Shown: positions 56,129-64,000 of the stretch, piece after piece
Layout of the letters: each line of letters opens with the position of its first letter
Position numbering within the stretch: position 1 is the first letter of the stretch
Notes under the pieces: generated by a model
Database searches by the model: none
Told to the model about the DNA's origin: nothing
Seen by the model: only the letters and a program-made list of their open reading frames with translations
Program-made: the position numbers and the translations under genes
Source: JAAYCB01 sp012744395
GTDB taxonomy: Bacteria > Planctomycetota > Planctomycetia > Pirellulales > Thermoguttaceae
Direction: 5' to 3'
Assembly: GCA_028703175.1 (NCBI GenBank)
Contig: JAQVNJ010000001.1
Coordinates: 1-64,000 of the forward strand
DNA: 64,000 bases

Positions 56129-57520
56129 TCAATCGCTCCCGTCTTCCCAGATTTTGCCGGGGTTCAGAATCCCCTTGGGGTCGAAGATGCCCTTGATCTT
56201 CCGCATCAGGTCGATGAACATCGGGTCCTGCGTGCGGCGCATGAACTTCTGCTTCTCCAAACCGATCCCGTGCTCTCCCGAGAGCACGCCGCCGAACTCG
56301 ACCGCCGCCTGGATGATCTCGTCGACGGCCTTCTGGGCCTTCTCGAAGTGGGCGGGATCGCGGGCGTCGGTCATCACGCTCGGATGGAGGTTGCCGTCGC
56401 CGGCATGGCCGATCACGGTGACCTCCAGGTCGGCCTTCCGGCAGATCGCCACCACCCGCTCGATGAACTCCGCCATCCGCGTCCGCGGCACGGTCACGTC
56501 TTCGGCGAGGACCGTCGGGGCCGCACCGAAGACGGCCGCGAACCCCGCGCTGCGGGCTTTCCAGTAGGCCTGCGCCTGGGCCTGGTCCCGGGCCACGAGG
56601 ACCTGCGAGGCGCCGCCCCGGCGGCAGACCTCGATCACCCTCTGGGAATCCTGCTCGACGACCTCCTCCTTGCCGTCGCACTCGAACATCAGCATCGCCG
56701 CGGCGTCTTCGGGCAGCCCCATGCCGGTAATCCGGTTGATGCTCCTGACGACCCAGTTGTCCAGGAGCTCGATCTTGGCGGGGATCGTGCCCGCATCGAG
56801 AATCCTCCCCACCGTTGCGCCCGAGGAGGGCAAATCGTCGAACAGGGCAACGATCGTCTTCCTGGCGGGCGGCAGGGGCAGGAGGCGGAGGACCGCCTCG
56901 GTGACGACGGCCAGAGTCCCCTCGGAGCCGGTAATCAACGAGACCAGGTCGTAGCCGACGACGTTCTTCACCGTGCTGCCGCCAAACTCGACGGTCCTGC
57001 CGGTAGGGAGAACCGCTTTGAGGCCGAGCACGTATTGCTTCGTCACGCCGTACTTCAGGCACACCGGGCCGCCGGCGTTCTCGGCAATCATCCCGCCGAG
57101 GGTGGCGCCGAGAAAGCTCTGCGGGTCGGGCGGAAAGAAGAGCCGCTCTTGGGCCAGCGCGGCCTGGAGGTCCATGAGGACCACGCCCGCCTGCACCCGG
57201 GCCGAGAGGTTCGCCCCGTCGATGGACAGAATCTTGTTCATCTTGGTCATCACCAGGGCGATCCCGCCACGAACCGGCACCGAGCCGCCGCTGACGTTGG
57301 TGCCTCCTCCCCTGGGGGTCACCGGGATTCGGTTCTCGTTGGCGAGCTTGAGCACCGCTTCCACGTGTTCGGTCGAGGCCGGAAAGACAACCAGGTCTGG
57401 CCGGTGGACCCAGGTGGACGTCCCGTCGTAGGAATAGACGTTGCGGTCTTCCTCCGACAAGAGCAGGTTTGCCTTGCCCACGATGCCTGCCAGGTGGCTC
57501 GCGAACTGCTCGTAGGCCAT
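56129..57520 (-). CDS. glcD: FAD-linked oxidase, glycolate/D-lactate dehydrogenase type
   Basis: 463 residues. FAD-binding PCMH domain with TPRGGGTNVSGGS (68-80) and GATLGGMIAENAGG near 140, then the GlcD-type C-terminal domain ending LSGEHGIGLEKQKFM and DPKGILNPGKIW. Oxidises an alpha-hydroxy acid and passes electrons to the Fe-S subunit encoded next. ATG 57520 after AAAGGG; an in-frame TTG at 57538 is an alternative. No glcE is present. Confidence 0.93.
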   Translation of the reverse strand: MAYEQFASHLAGIVGKANLLLSEEDRNVYSYDGTSTWVHRPDLVVFPASTEHVEAVLKLANENRIPVTPRGGGTNVSGGSVPVRGGIALVMTKMNKILSIDGANLSARVQAGVVLMDLQAALAQERLFFPPDPQSFLGATLGGMIAENAGGPVCLKYGVTKQYVLGLKAVLPTGRTVEFGGSTVKNVVGYDLVSLITGSEGTLAVVTEAVLRLLPLPPARKTIVALFDDLPSSGATVGRILDAGTIPAKIELLDNWVVRSINRITGMGLPEDAAAMLMFECDGKEEVVEQDSQRVIEVCRRGGASQVLVARDQAQAQAYWKARSAGFAAVFGAAPTVLAEDVTVPRTRMAEFIERVVAICRKADLEVTVIGHAGDGNLHPSVMTDARDPAHFEKAQKAVDEIIQAAVEFGGVLSGEHGIGLEKQKFMRRTQDPMFIDLMRKIKGIFDPKGILNPGKIWEDGSD

Positions 57521-57538
57521 CGCTCGACCCTTTTCCAA

Positions 57539-57981
57539 AGTGGCAGGAAGGTGCCGGCCCGCCGCGTTCTCGGGCGCTGGCCACCCCCAGTCCCGAGGTG
57601 AGGCCGCACGGCGTCCGGCAGATCGGGGTTCTTAACGGGCTCTCGCCCGGATCGTGCCGTCAGGCGAGAGGGAGCGTGATCCGGTGGCAGCGAGGAGGCG
57701 GGCACGTAAGCGTATCTTATACTATTTCCGGCGGCCCTTGCACACGAGCGGGCCGGGCTTTCGCGAAAGAGACGCGGTTTGCCCTTTCTACGCCGAAATC
57801 GGCCCCAAGAGGGAGAATGGGCCGCCGGCGGAGATTCTGAAAGCGATAGGGGATGGGAGCGGCGATGAGCGCCGACTACAATTCGGATCGGTGTTGTTCT
57901 CGCCCAGATGGCTGGTTCCCAAGCTGGAGCTTGGGAACCAGGTAGGCAGGTAGGGAACCAGGGGGAACGAGGCAAAACAGC
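57539..57981. other. Divergent intergenic region with repeats
   Basis: 443 bp between glcD and the glnD remnant. Contains an AT-rich patch at 57712-57730 (TTATACTAT on the + strand, TATAAG on the other) that may be a promoter -10 for glcD, without a clear -35. The GGTTCCC palindrome cluster is at 57914-57970. Confidence 0.45.
57914..57970. repeat. GGTTCCC palindromic repeat cluster, second site
   Basis: A perfect 12-bp inverted repeat (GGTTCCCAAGCT / AGCTTGGGAACC, two-base centre) at 57914-57939, followed by GGGAACC at 57953-57959 and a weaker GGGGGAAC copy. Read on the other strand it shows the same GGTTCCC spacing style as 32137-32212. Confidence 0.85.
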
Positions 57982-58543
57982 ATGTCCCGCCTCCGACCCA
58001 AGATCCTCGAGGCAAAAGCACGGCTCGCGATTGGCTGCCAGGAGTTGCAGCGATCCCATCAGGAGGGGGCGTCCGGCGTCGATCTCTGCCGCGCCGCCAG
58101 CAAGTTGCGAGACGAGGTGATCTTGAAACTGCTTGGCGACGCGTCCGCGGACCGTTCCGTTTGTCCGCCGGAGGAGGCCGAGACCCTGGAATTCCTCGTC
58201 GGCAAGCATCTGATCATGAATCACCTGGCCTTCCGCCGCGACACGAGCGACGAGCAGGTGCTCGTGCGGTTCGCCGTCGACGTCGGCTCGCCCGAACGCC
58301 TCAGAATGCTGTTCGTGATGACCGCCGCCGACCTCGGCGGCGTGGGACCCGGCGTCTGGGACAGCTGGAAGGAAGACGTGCTCACGGATCTTTACCGGCG
58401 CGCGAATCGCCACCTACCTCGACCAGATCGCCGACGTGTTCTACGTGACGGACGTTGCCGGCAGGAAGATCGAAACCGCGACCCGCATCCAGCAAATCCG
58501 CGTGCGGCTGTTGGACGTGATCCTCTCGGCCGCGGCGCGTTGA
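57982..58543 (+). pseudogene. glnD: Collapsed remnant of PII uridylyltransferase
   Basis: Three pieces in glnD order remain. 57982 to about 58145 matches the N-terminal helix region (RLRPKILEAKARLAIGCQEL). About 58150-58400 matches the end of the HD domain (CPPEEAETLEFLVGKHL, RRDTSDEQVL, AADLGGVGPGVWDSWKEDVL). A third piece in another frame, from GCG at 58400 to the TGA at 58541-58543, is the ACT-domain end (RIATYLDQIADVFYVTD). Thus two internal deletions, the second out of frame, have shortened a protein of about 850-900 residues to under 190 codons. The nucleotidyltransferase catalytic part is entirely missing. ATG at 57982; no intact copy in the window. Confidence 0.8.
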
Positions 58544-58574
58544 AGGGGGCGGGGCCGGCCGCGCGGAAGGCGGG

Positions 58575-60068
58575 TCAGCGGATCTTCGCGTCCGGCAGCT
58601 CCTGCTTGACCCCTTGATCGATCGGCATCGCGTCCGCCGCGGCGCCCGTCTCCGCGATCAGACGATTCAGTTCGGCGTCCAATTCGGCAACCTTGCCCGC
58701 GTAGCGGGGATCGCCGTCGAGGTTGGTCGCCTCGTCGGGATCGGCGGCGAGGTGAAACAGGTCCGCCTTGCGGCGATCGGGGCCGCCGTCGCCGTGGGGA
58801 TAGCGGATGTATTTCCACTCCTCGGTGCGCACCGCCCGAACGTTCGGCGTGTAGGGGAACTGCTTCTCGTAGTTGTAGTGATACAGAAAGCTCGTCCGCC
58901 AGCCGGGGTCTGCCCGGCCCATCGCCAGCCTCTTCCACGAGCGGCCGTGCGTCCGCTCCAGCGGCGCCGCCCCGCAGATGTCGAGGATGCTCGCCGCCAG
59001 GTCGACGGTGAGTGTCATCTGCGAGACGATCCGCGGCTTGCCGGGCGGCGTCAGTCCCGGGTAACGGACCACCAGGGGGATGCGGATGCTCGGTTCGTGG
59101 GCCGTCCGCTTGTCGATCATCCCGTGCTCGCCGCTGAGGAGCCCGTTGTCCGAAGTGAAAATGATCAGCGTGTTGTCGAGTTGGCCGTTTTCCGCAAGCA
59201 ACCGGTAGAGGTCGGCCACGCTGTCGTCGACCGAGAGAATCGTGCCCCAGTAGCCGCGGACCATGGCGGCGAAATCCTCGACCCCGGCCGGCGACCGATC
59301 GGGCCAGTTCTTGCGGTAATCGAACAGCGGGCCGTAAATGCCGTGCCAGGTGTCCAGGCGATCCTTGTACCAGGCGTCGTTGTCGTCGAGCCGGAACGCG
59401 CTGGCCGGATAGGGGATGTTGACGTGGTCGAAGGCGTGCGCGTACTTGGGCTCCGGCTCGTAGAAGCTGTGGGGCGCCTTGTGCCCGAGGATCAACGCCC
59501 AGGGGCGCTGGCCGCCGCGCCCGGCGATCCACTGCTTGGCGATTCGCGTCACCACCGTGGTGTAATACCCCTTGACGATGCGGCGCGCGCCGCCGTTGAA
59601 GCGGAACTCGGTGTCGAAGTATTTCCCCTGCCCCCGGTGGGTCACGAAATAGTCGAAGCCGCCGCGGACGTCGTCGTTGTCCTCGCCCATGTGGTACTTG
59701 CCGACGTAGGCCGTCTCGTAGCCGGCCTGCTGGAGGGCGCGCGGCCAGGTGGGCATCTCGCGGGGATACTCGGTGAAGTTGTCGGAGACGCCGTGCGCAT
59801 GGGCATAAAGCCCCGAGAGGATCGAGGCGCGGCTCGGCGAGCAGAGCGACGTCGTGCAGAAGTGGTTGGGAAAGTAGACGCCTTCGCGACCCAGCCGGTC
59901 CGTGGCGGGCGTGGCAATCACCGATTGGGGATTCAGGCTGACGCAGTCCCAACGCTGGTCATCGGTAAGAATAAAGAGAACGTTGGGCCGCTGGGCCGCC
60001 GGGAGGCCGCGGGCGAAGAGAATCACCGCCGCCAGGCCCAGTCCGAGAAACATCCTGCCATGTCCCAT
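58575..60068 (-). CDS. Secreted type I sulfatase
   Basis: 497 residues, alkaline-phosphatase-superfamily arylsulfatase fold with a signal peptide (about 1-25). Modified-Cys motif C76-S-P-S-R80 (LCSPSRASILSG), the site turned into formylglycine. Also NVLFILTDDQRWD (metal Asp pair), KYHMGEDND near 124, and FTSDNGLLSGEHG near 310. A maturase is needed and is not in the window. Sulfatases are abundant in planctomycetes and act on sulfated polysaccharides, in line with the glycosidase block nearby. ATG 60068. Confidence 0.95.
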   Translation of the reverse strand: MGHGRMFLGLGLAAVILFARGLPAAQRPNVLFILTDDQRWDCVSLNPQSVIATPATDRLGREGVYFPNHFCTTSLCSPSRASILSGLYAHAHGVSDNFTEYPREMPTWPRALQQAGYETAYVGKYHMGEDNDDVRGGFDYFVTHRGQGKYFDTEFRFNGGARRIVKGYYTTVVTRIAKQWIAGRGGQRPWALILGHKAPHSFYEPEPKYAHAFDHVNIPYPASAFRLDDNDAWYKDRLDTWHGIYGPLFDYRKNWPDRSPAGVEDFAAMVRGYWGTILSVDDSVADLYRLLAENGQLDNTLIIFTSDNGLLSGEHGMIDKRTAHEPSIRIPLVVRYPGLTPPGKPRIVSQMTLTVDLAASILDICGAAPLERTHGRSWKRLAMGRADPGWRTSFLYHYNYEKQFPYTPNVRAVRTEEWKYIRYPHGDGGPDRRKADLFHLAADPDEATNLDGDPRYAGKVAELDAELNRLIAETGAAADAMPIDQGVKQELPDAKIR

Positions 60069-60315
60069 CGCTGGCGCGTCCTGATTGTCTTGAGGTCGGC
60101 GTCTTCAAGTCCCCCCCCGGCGCACCCCGGCCGGGGATCCGCCATGCTTGCGGCAAGGACGCCGCTTTCGCCGCGCGAGGGCCGAACCAGCCGCGGGCGG
60201 GGGCAGCGCCTCCCGTGGACTCCGCTGCCAGGGGAGACATTGCCACCCTAATGCCCCGCGGAAAGCGTGTCAACCACGGCGGAGCCAGCGGACAGACCCC
60301 TCCGCGGCCGTCCCC

Positions 60316-60993
60316 TCAAAGCGCCAGCGGCGCGATGCACCCGGGGCCCTCGTTGCCGGGCCGATTAACGTATCGGCTCACCGGGTGGACCTTCATCCGC
60401 AAGGCATCGAACGGGACCAGCAGGCTTTTCAGCTCGTTCGGATCGGCCGCTGGATCGAGCCAGGCCCGGTACGATTCCTCCGCCAGGATGACCGGCATGC
60501 GGTCGTGGATCGGCGCGATGAGCCGGTTGGCCGAGGTGGTCACGATCGTGCACGATTCGACGCAGTCGTGGCCGGCTCCCTCCCATGCTTCCCAGAGACC
60601 GGCAAAGGCGAACGGGCGCTCGTCGGCCATCTGGATGTAGTAAGGCTGCTTGCCCTCGCCGCGGCGCTGCCACTCAAAGAACCCATCGGCCGGCAGGAGG
60701 CAGCGGCGAAGCCGGAAGGCCGCGCGGAAGGCCGGTTTCTCGGCAACCGTCTCGGCACGCGCGTTGATCAACCGATTGCCGACGGACAGGTCCTTGGCCC
60801 AGCTTGGGACCAGGCCCCAGCGGAGCGCCGCCAGATGCCGCTGGAGGGGCGCCGTCTCCGGCCGCGCGCGGACGGCGGCCACAAGCTGCCTAGGTCCGAT
60901 GTTGAACCGCGGCTCGAGCGCGGCCTCGAGAATTGCCGCGAACTGGTCGGCCAGCAGGTGGATCGGGGTCCGCAGCGTAAACCGTCCGCACAT
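60316..60993 (-). CDS. SRAP family abasic-site processing protein (YedK/HMCES type)
   Basis: 225 residues. The protein opens MCGRFTLRTP, so Cys2 becomes the N-terminal nucleophile that crosslinks to abasic sites in single-stranded DNA. Other active-site residues: N78 (LINARAETV), E107 (GFFEWQ) and H163 (HDRMP). ATG 60993 places Cys at position 2, as the family requires. It follows the sugar-isomerase-like gene by 32 bp in one leftward unit. Confidence 0.95.
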   Translation of the reverse strand: MCGRFTLRTPIHLLADQFAAILEAALEPRFNIGPRQLVAAVRARPETAPLQRHLAALRWGLVPSWAKDLSVGNRLINARAETVAEKPAFRAAFRLRRCLLPADGFFEWQRRGEGKQPYYIQMADERPFAFAGLWEAWEGAGHDCVESCTIVTTSANRLIAPIHDRMPVILAEESYRAWLDPAADPNELKSLLVPFDALRMKVHPVSRYVNRPGNEGPGCIAPLAL

Positions 60994-61025
60994 CGCAGTC
61001 TGATCCTTGTGGCGGCTGCAAACCG

Positions 61026-61778
61026 CTAGAGCAGGCTCTCCAACAGCAAGCGGACTTTGCGCATTTCGGCGTTCTGGTCGACGTCGGGTATCGGCTCGAT
61101 GTCGACGCACAAAGCGCGATTGTACTGAACCATCGCCAGTTGTGTGACCAGCCGCCCGTACTCGATCTGCCCCTGGCCAACCCGCACCTGGAACATCTCC
61201 TTGGTCGTGTCGCGGAGGCGAACGTGGCAGACGTGCTTCATCACCGGCTCGTAGGGGCCACCCTGGTGGGGCCCGTAGATGTAGTGGCTCGGATCGAGCG
61301 TCAACGCAAGGCCCTTGACGTTGTTGCAGAAGACGGTTGCCGTGGCGGGGTCTTGCGTCATCCGCCCGGTCTCCGTGACCAGCCCGACCACAGCGCTCTC
61401 GATGGCGGCGAGGCGGACCAGTTCCTGGAGACGTTCGATCTCGGCATTGAAGGGGGTGCCCAATTCCGCGGACCGGACGGAGATGGTGACGACTTTCGTC
61501 GCCTTGGCCAACCGGCAACAGGCCTGAAACTGCTGGTAATACTCCGACTCGTCGTCCGTCTCGATGTCGACGGAGTAGGCGATTGGGGTCAGCCGCTGCG
61601 TCTTCCGGCAGATCTGCACGGCGCGTTCGAAATCGCGGACCACCTCGGATGGCTTCAGGTGCCCACCCGATTCGTGGATGCAGATTTCCACCGCCGTGTA
61701 TTCCAGATCGACCAGGCGCTGCAAAGCCTCATCCAACGGCAGATTCGAAAAGCAACGAGTCGACGCCGCTACAAACAC
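61026..61778 (-). CDS. Sugar phosphate isomerase/epimerase-like TIM-barrel protein
   Basis: 250 residues of the xylose-isomerase-like AP-endonuclease-2 superfamily: VAASTRCFSNLPLDEAL at the start, AVEICIHESGGH, LALTLDPSHYIY (metal Asp and His), and HVRLRDTTKEMFQVRVGQG near the end. Probable metal-dependent epimerase or isomerase; substrate unknown. The GTG start at 61776-61778 has AAAGGAG seven bases upstream; a longer in-frame ATG start is not homologous. The SRAP gene follows. Confidence 0.88.
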   Translation of the reverse strand: MFVAASTRCFSNLPLDEALQRLVDLEYTAVEICIHESGGHLKPSEVVRDFERAVQICRKTQRLTPIAYSVDIETDDESEYYQQFQACCRLAKATKVVTISVRSAELGTPFNAEIERLQELVRLAAIESAVVGLVTETGRMTQDPATATVFCNNVKGLALTLDPSHYIYGPHQGGPYEPVMKHVCHVRLRDTTKEMFQVRVGQGQIEYGRLVTQLAMVQYNRALCVDIEPIPDVDQNAEMRKVRLLLESLL

Positions 61779-61903
61779 TCCGTGACTCCTTTCTGGTGGG
61801 AGCAATCTCGGCAGAAGAATCCCTCTGGCTGCCGCAGGCAACCAGATAGCTTACCGCGATTGGCGAGGGCGGGCAACACCACCGCGAAGCAGCCCCGCCC
61901 GCA

Positions 61904-61931
61904 TTGCTTCTCTCGTTTACCGAGGTAGAAT
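61904..61931 (+). promoter_or_regulatory. Candidate promoter for sppA
   Basis: TTGCTT, 16-base spacer, TAGAAT (3/6 and 5/6 matches), about 115 bases before the sppA ATG. Confidence 0.4.
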
Positions 61932-62045
61932 TATCTCAGTCGTGGCGATTTCTGCTCGTTTTCCGCTCCAAGAAGCGAGGCAGCCAGCGCGCCGGAACGG
62001 ACAGGGTTGGAGTGCGTACAGGGCCCGCTGCCGCGGGAGCTCGCG

Positions 62046-63140
62046 ATGGAACCGATAGAACCCCAGGGTCACGAAACGATCGTCCAGGCCCAGGTTGCGC
62101 CCCAGGCTGCCGATCCTCCCGGCTACTACCCGCCCCAGCGCCGCGGGCGCGGCGGGGGCCTGTTGCTGTTCTTCATCCTGATCCTTGTGATCGCCTTGGG
62201 TTGTTCATTTCTCCTCAACCTGGCCCTGCTCGCCAACCAGACCCCTTCGCGCCCGGGGCGCGCGTTGCAGGAGGAGTACATCGCTCATGACAAGTTCCAG
62301 ACCGGCACGGACAAGGTCGCCATCGTTTCGGTGAACGGCGCGATCCTCGGCTACGAGGGGTACCTCAAACAGCAGATCGACCAGGCCAGCGCCGATGAGC
62401 ACGTCAAGGCGGTGGTCTTGCGGATCGATTCGCCCGGCGGGACCGTCTCCGCCTCGGATTATTACTATCACCATCTGAGCAGGCTCCGCACCGAATCGAA
62501 CAAGCCGATCGTGGTCAGCATGGGCGCCATCGCGGCCAGCGGCGGCTACTATCTCTCGATGGCGGCTGGCCCGAACGAGAAGACGGTCTTTGCCGAGCCA
62601 ACGACGTTCACCGGCTCGATCGGCGTTGTGATTCCGCATTACAACTTTTCCGGCCTGCTCGACCAGTTCGGGATCGAGGAGGACAGCGTCGCCAGCCACC
62701 GGCTGAAGACGATGGGCAGCCTGGCGCGTGAAATGACCGAGGAAGAACGGGCGATCTTCCAGCAATTGGTGGATGAAGGATTCGCGCGGTTCAAGGCGAT
62801 CATCCGCGCGAATCGGCCTACCTTCCAGGACGATGGCGAGGCCCTCGAGAAGCTGGCCACCGGCCAGATCTTCACCGCCGAGCAGGCGAAGCGAGCGGGG
62901 CTGGTTGACGAAATCGGCTTCCTGGAAGAGGCCGTCGATCGGGCGATCGAACTGGCCGGCCTCGACCGGAACAACGTCCAAGTCATTCGCTACAAGAGAA
63001 CCCTCGGTTTGGGCTCGCTGTTGCTGGGCGCCAACGCGCGAGGCAGGGCCTTCGATCTGGCCCAGATGATCGACCTGTCCGCGCCGCGCCCCTACTACCT
63101 GGCCACCCAGTTGCCGCTGCTGGTCCGCAGCGGCGATTGA
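62046..63140 (+). CDS. sppA: Signal peptide peptidase SppA
   Basis: 364 residues. One membrane anchor (about 39-64) then a Ser/Lys-dyad protease domain of ClpP fold. Motifs: VLRIDSPGGTVSASD near 124-138, catalytic Ser165 (AIAASGGYY) and probably Lys221 (ASHRLKTMGS). The single-domain form is normal for many bacteria and cuts leftover signal peptides in the membrane. ATG 62046 with GGGAG seven bases upstream; an earlier in-frame ATG would add 13 residues. Confidence 0.95.
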   Translation: MEPIEPQGHETIVQAQVAPQAADPPGYYPPQRRGRGGGLLLFFILILVIALGCSFLLNLALLANQTPSRPGRALQEEYIAHDKFQTGTDKVAIVSVNGAILGYEGYLKQQIDQASADEHVKAVVLRIDSPGGTVSASDYYYHHLSRLRTESNKPIVVSMGAIAASGGYYLSMAAGPNEKTVFAEPTTFTGSIGVVIPHYNFSGLLDQFGIEEDSVASHRLKTMGSLAREMTEEERAIFQQLVDEGFARFKAIIRANRPTFQDDGEALEKLATGQIFTAEQAKRAGLVDEIGFLEEAVDRAIELAGLDRNNVQVIRYKRTLGLGSLLLGANARGRAFDLAQMIDLSAPRPYYLATQLPLLVRSGD

Positions 63141-63248
63141 ACCCGCGCCCGAGCAAGTCTCCCCCCCCGGTCGCTTCCGGCAGCGCCGTGGATGCCGCCC
63201 CAGGGAATTGCGGGCGGTGAAAACGGGGTCTCTCTCCGCCCGCCGCGG

Positions 63249-64000
63249 CTACGGGGCCGGCTGGCCGCCGGCCGGATCGAGGGTTTCGGCCCAGGTTTCG
63301 GCAATCGCCATGATCCACTCGACCGACTGTTCCATCTCTTCGAGACAGGCCCATTCCAGCGGCGAGTGCGGCGTGTGTTGCCCCGTGGAGAGGTTCGGCG
63401 TCGGCAGGCCCATTTCCGTCAGCCGCGAGCCGTCGGTGCCGCCGCGGACGATCGCCAATTCGGCCTGGAGCCCCAACTTCTCCAGGGCCCGCTCGGCGCA
63501 GCGGACCGCCCGCGGCTCCTTGGCCAGCCCCTCGCCCAGATTGCGGTACTGGACCTTGACCTGGATGTCGAACTCAACGCCGGGCACTGCTCGGGCGGTC
63601 TCCGCCGCCGCTCGGCGGAGCACCTCCGCATGGCCGGCGAGGGCCGGCGTGCTGAAATCGCGGAGGAGGATCTTCAGCCGCGTCTCGGCCACGCCGCCGG
63701 CCAGCTCGTAGGGATGCAGGAAGCCCTCGCGACCTTCGGTCACCTCAGGCGCCAGGCGGTCGCGCGGGAGGCGAGCCAGGAAATCGCCGGCAGCGCGGAC
63801 CGCGTTGACCATCTTGCCCTTGGCAATCGAAGGGTGGATGTTCCTGCCGCGGATCGTGACGATCGCCAGGTCGGCCGAGAACGTCTCCACGTCGATGATC
63901 CCCGCGCCCTGGCCATCCAGCGTGTAGCAGGCGGCGGCCCCGAGCCGTTGGATGTCGATGTGGTCCACGCCGCGGCCGATCTCCTCGTCGCACGTGAAAC
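63249..64000 (-). CDS. pepT: Tripeptide aminopeptidase, C-terminal part (runs off the right edge)
   Basis: About 250 codons of an M20 metallopeptidase are visible; the start lies outside. Family signs: TCDEEIGRG at the edge (the catalytic Glu pair), FSADLAIVTIRGRNIHPSIAKG, RGGTDGSRLTEMGLPTPNL and HTPHSPLEW (metal His). Removes the N-terminal residue of tripeptides. It is convergent with sppA, 108 bp away, with a short G/C stem between. Confidence 0.92.
   Translation of the reverse strand, partial: FTCDEEIGRGVDHIDIQRLGAAACYTLDGQGAGIIDVETFSADLAIVTIRGRNIHPSIAKGKMVNAVRAAGDFLARLPRDRLAPEVTEGREGFLHPYELAGGVAETRLKILLRDFSTPALAGHAEVLRRAAAETARAVPGVEFDIQVKVQYRNLGEGLAKEPRAVRCAERALEKLGLQAELAIVRGGTDGSRLTEMGLPTPNLSTGQHTPHSPLEWACLEEMEQSVEWIMAIAETWAETLDPAGGQPAP

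Noticed and set aside
55160..57601. 813-codon + strand frame opposite glcD and glcF
   Set aside because: Antisense to two well-supported enzymes.
63210..63243. Terminator between sppA and pepT
   Set aside because: An 8-bp G/C stem with an 18-base loop but no T-run on either strand; too weak to call.

Overview
This is a GC-rich chromosomal stretch from a bacterium, most likely a planctomycete of the Pirellulales type. The pointers are an EF-G whose G1 loop is of the mitochondrial/spirochaete/planctomycete kind (AHIDSGKTT), many exported proteins with signal peptides, large secreted sugar-active enzymes beside a sulfatase, and several small proteins of a kind I associate with planctomycetes. 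The assignment comes from protein character alone. No rRNA, tRNA, CRISPR array or complete insertion sequence was seen.

Layout. 1-10.2 kb, all leftward: rpmF, fabD, fabG, acpP, fabF, a secretin-like exported protein, a ketosynthase-like protein without its active-site Cys, nusA and the 5' part of infB. This joins fatty-acid synthesis to transcription/translation factors. 10.6-16.9 kb: a multidomain diguanylate cyclase with a degenerate HD-GYP domain, a fumarylacetoacetate-hydrolase family enzyme, a Mn-type superoxide dismutase and a secreted low-complexity lipoprotein. 17.3-24.5 kb, all rightward: an ABC-2 type membrane protein, two overlapping CNNM/CorC-like membrane proteins, and a tripartite tricarboxylate transporter in which receptor and small membrane subunit are one polypeptide (TctC-TctB) followed by TctA. 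24.5-30.3 kb: small conserved proteins, a TPR lipoprotein, a winged-helix protein, a Cys-rich exported protein, and a dksA-like/lspA/ABC-ATPase operon behind a near-consensus promoter. 30.6-40.8 kb, all rightward: thrC, fusA, hisH, an ABC-2 exporter pair, pyrB and pyrC.

40.9-42.3 kb is a scar: an SDR gene cut off after about 130 codons, then two 132-bp direct repeats, each holding a long imperfect hairpin, around the C-terminal remnant of a DDE transposase. 42.3-54.9 kb is a secreted carbohydrate-degradation block (GH42-like, GH5-like with an inserted binding domain, a DUF6067-type glycosidase-like protein, a BON-domain protein and an FG-GAP protein). 54.8-60.1 kb holds a glycolate/lactate-dehydrogenase-type pair (glcD, glcF), a collapsed glnD remnant and a sulfatase. 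60.3-64 kb holds an SRAP (YedK-type) protein, a TIM-barrel sugar isomerase-like protein, sppA and the 3' part of pepT.

The points most worth a second look are the TctC-TctB fusion, the ketosynthase with Glu in place of the catalytic Cys, the glnD remnant, the repeat-flanked transposase scar that ends the SDR gene, the GH5-like enzyme with a domain inserted in its barrel, and two related palindromic repeat clusters (32.1 kb and 57.9 kb). Starts were chosen from Shine-Dalgarno spacing and family N-termini; GTG and TTG starts are frequent here.
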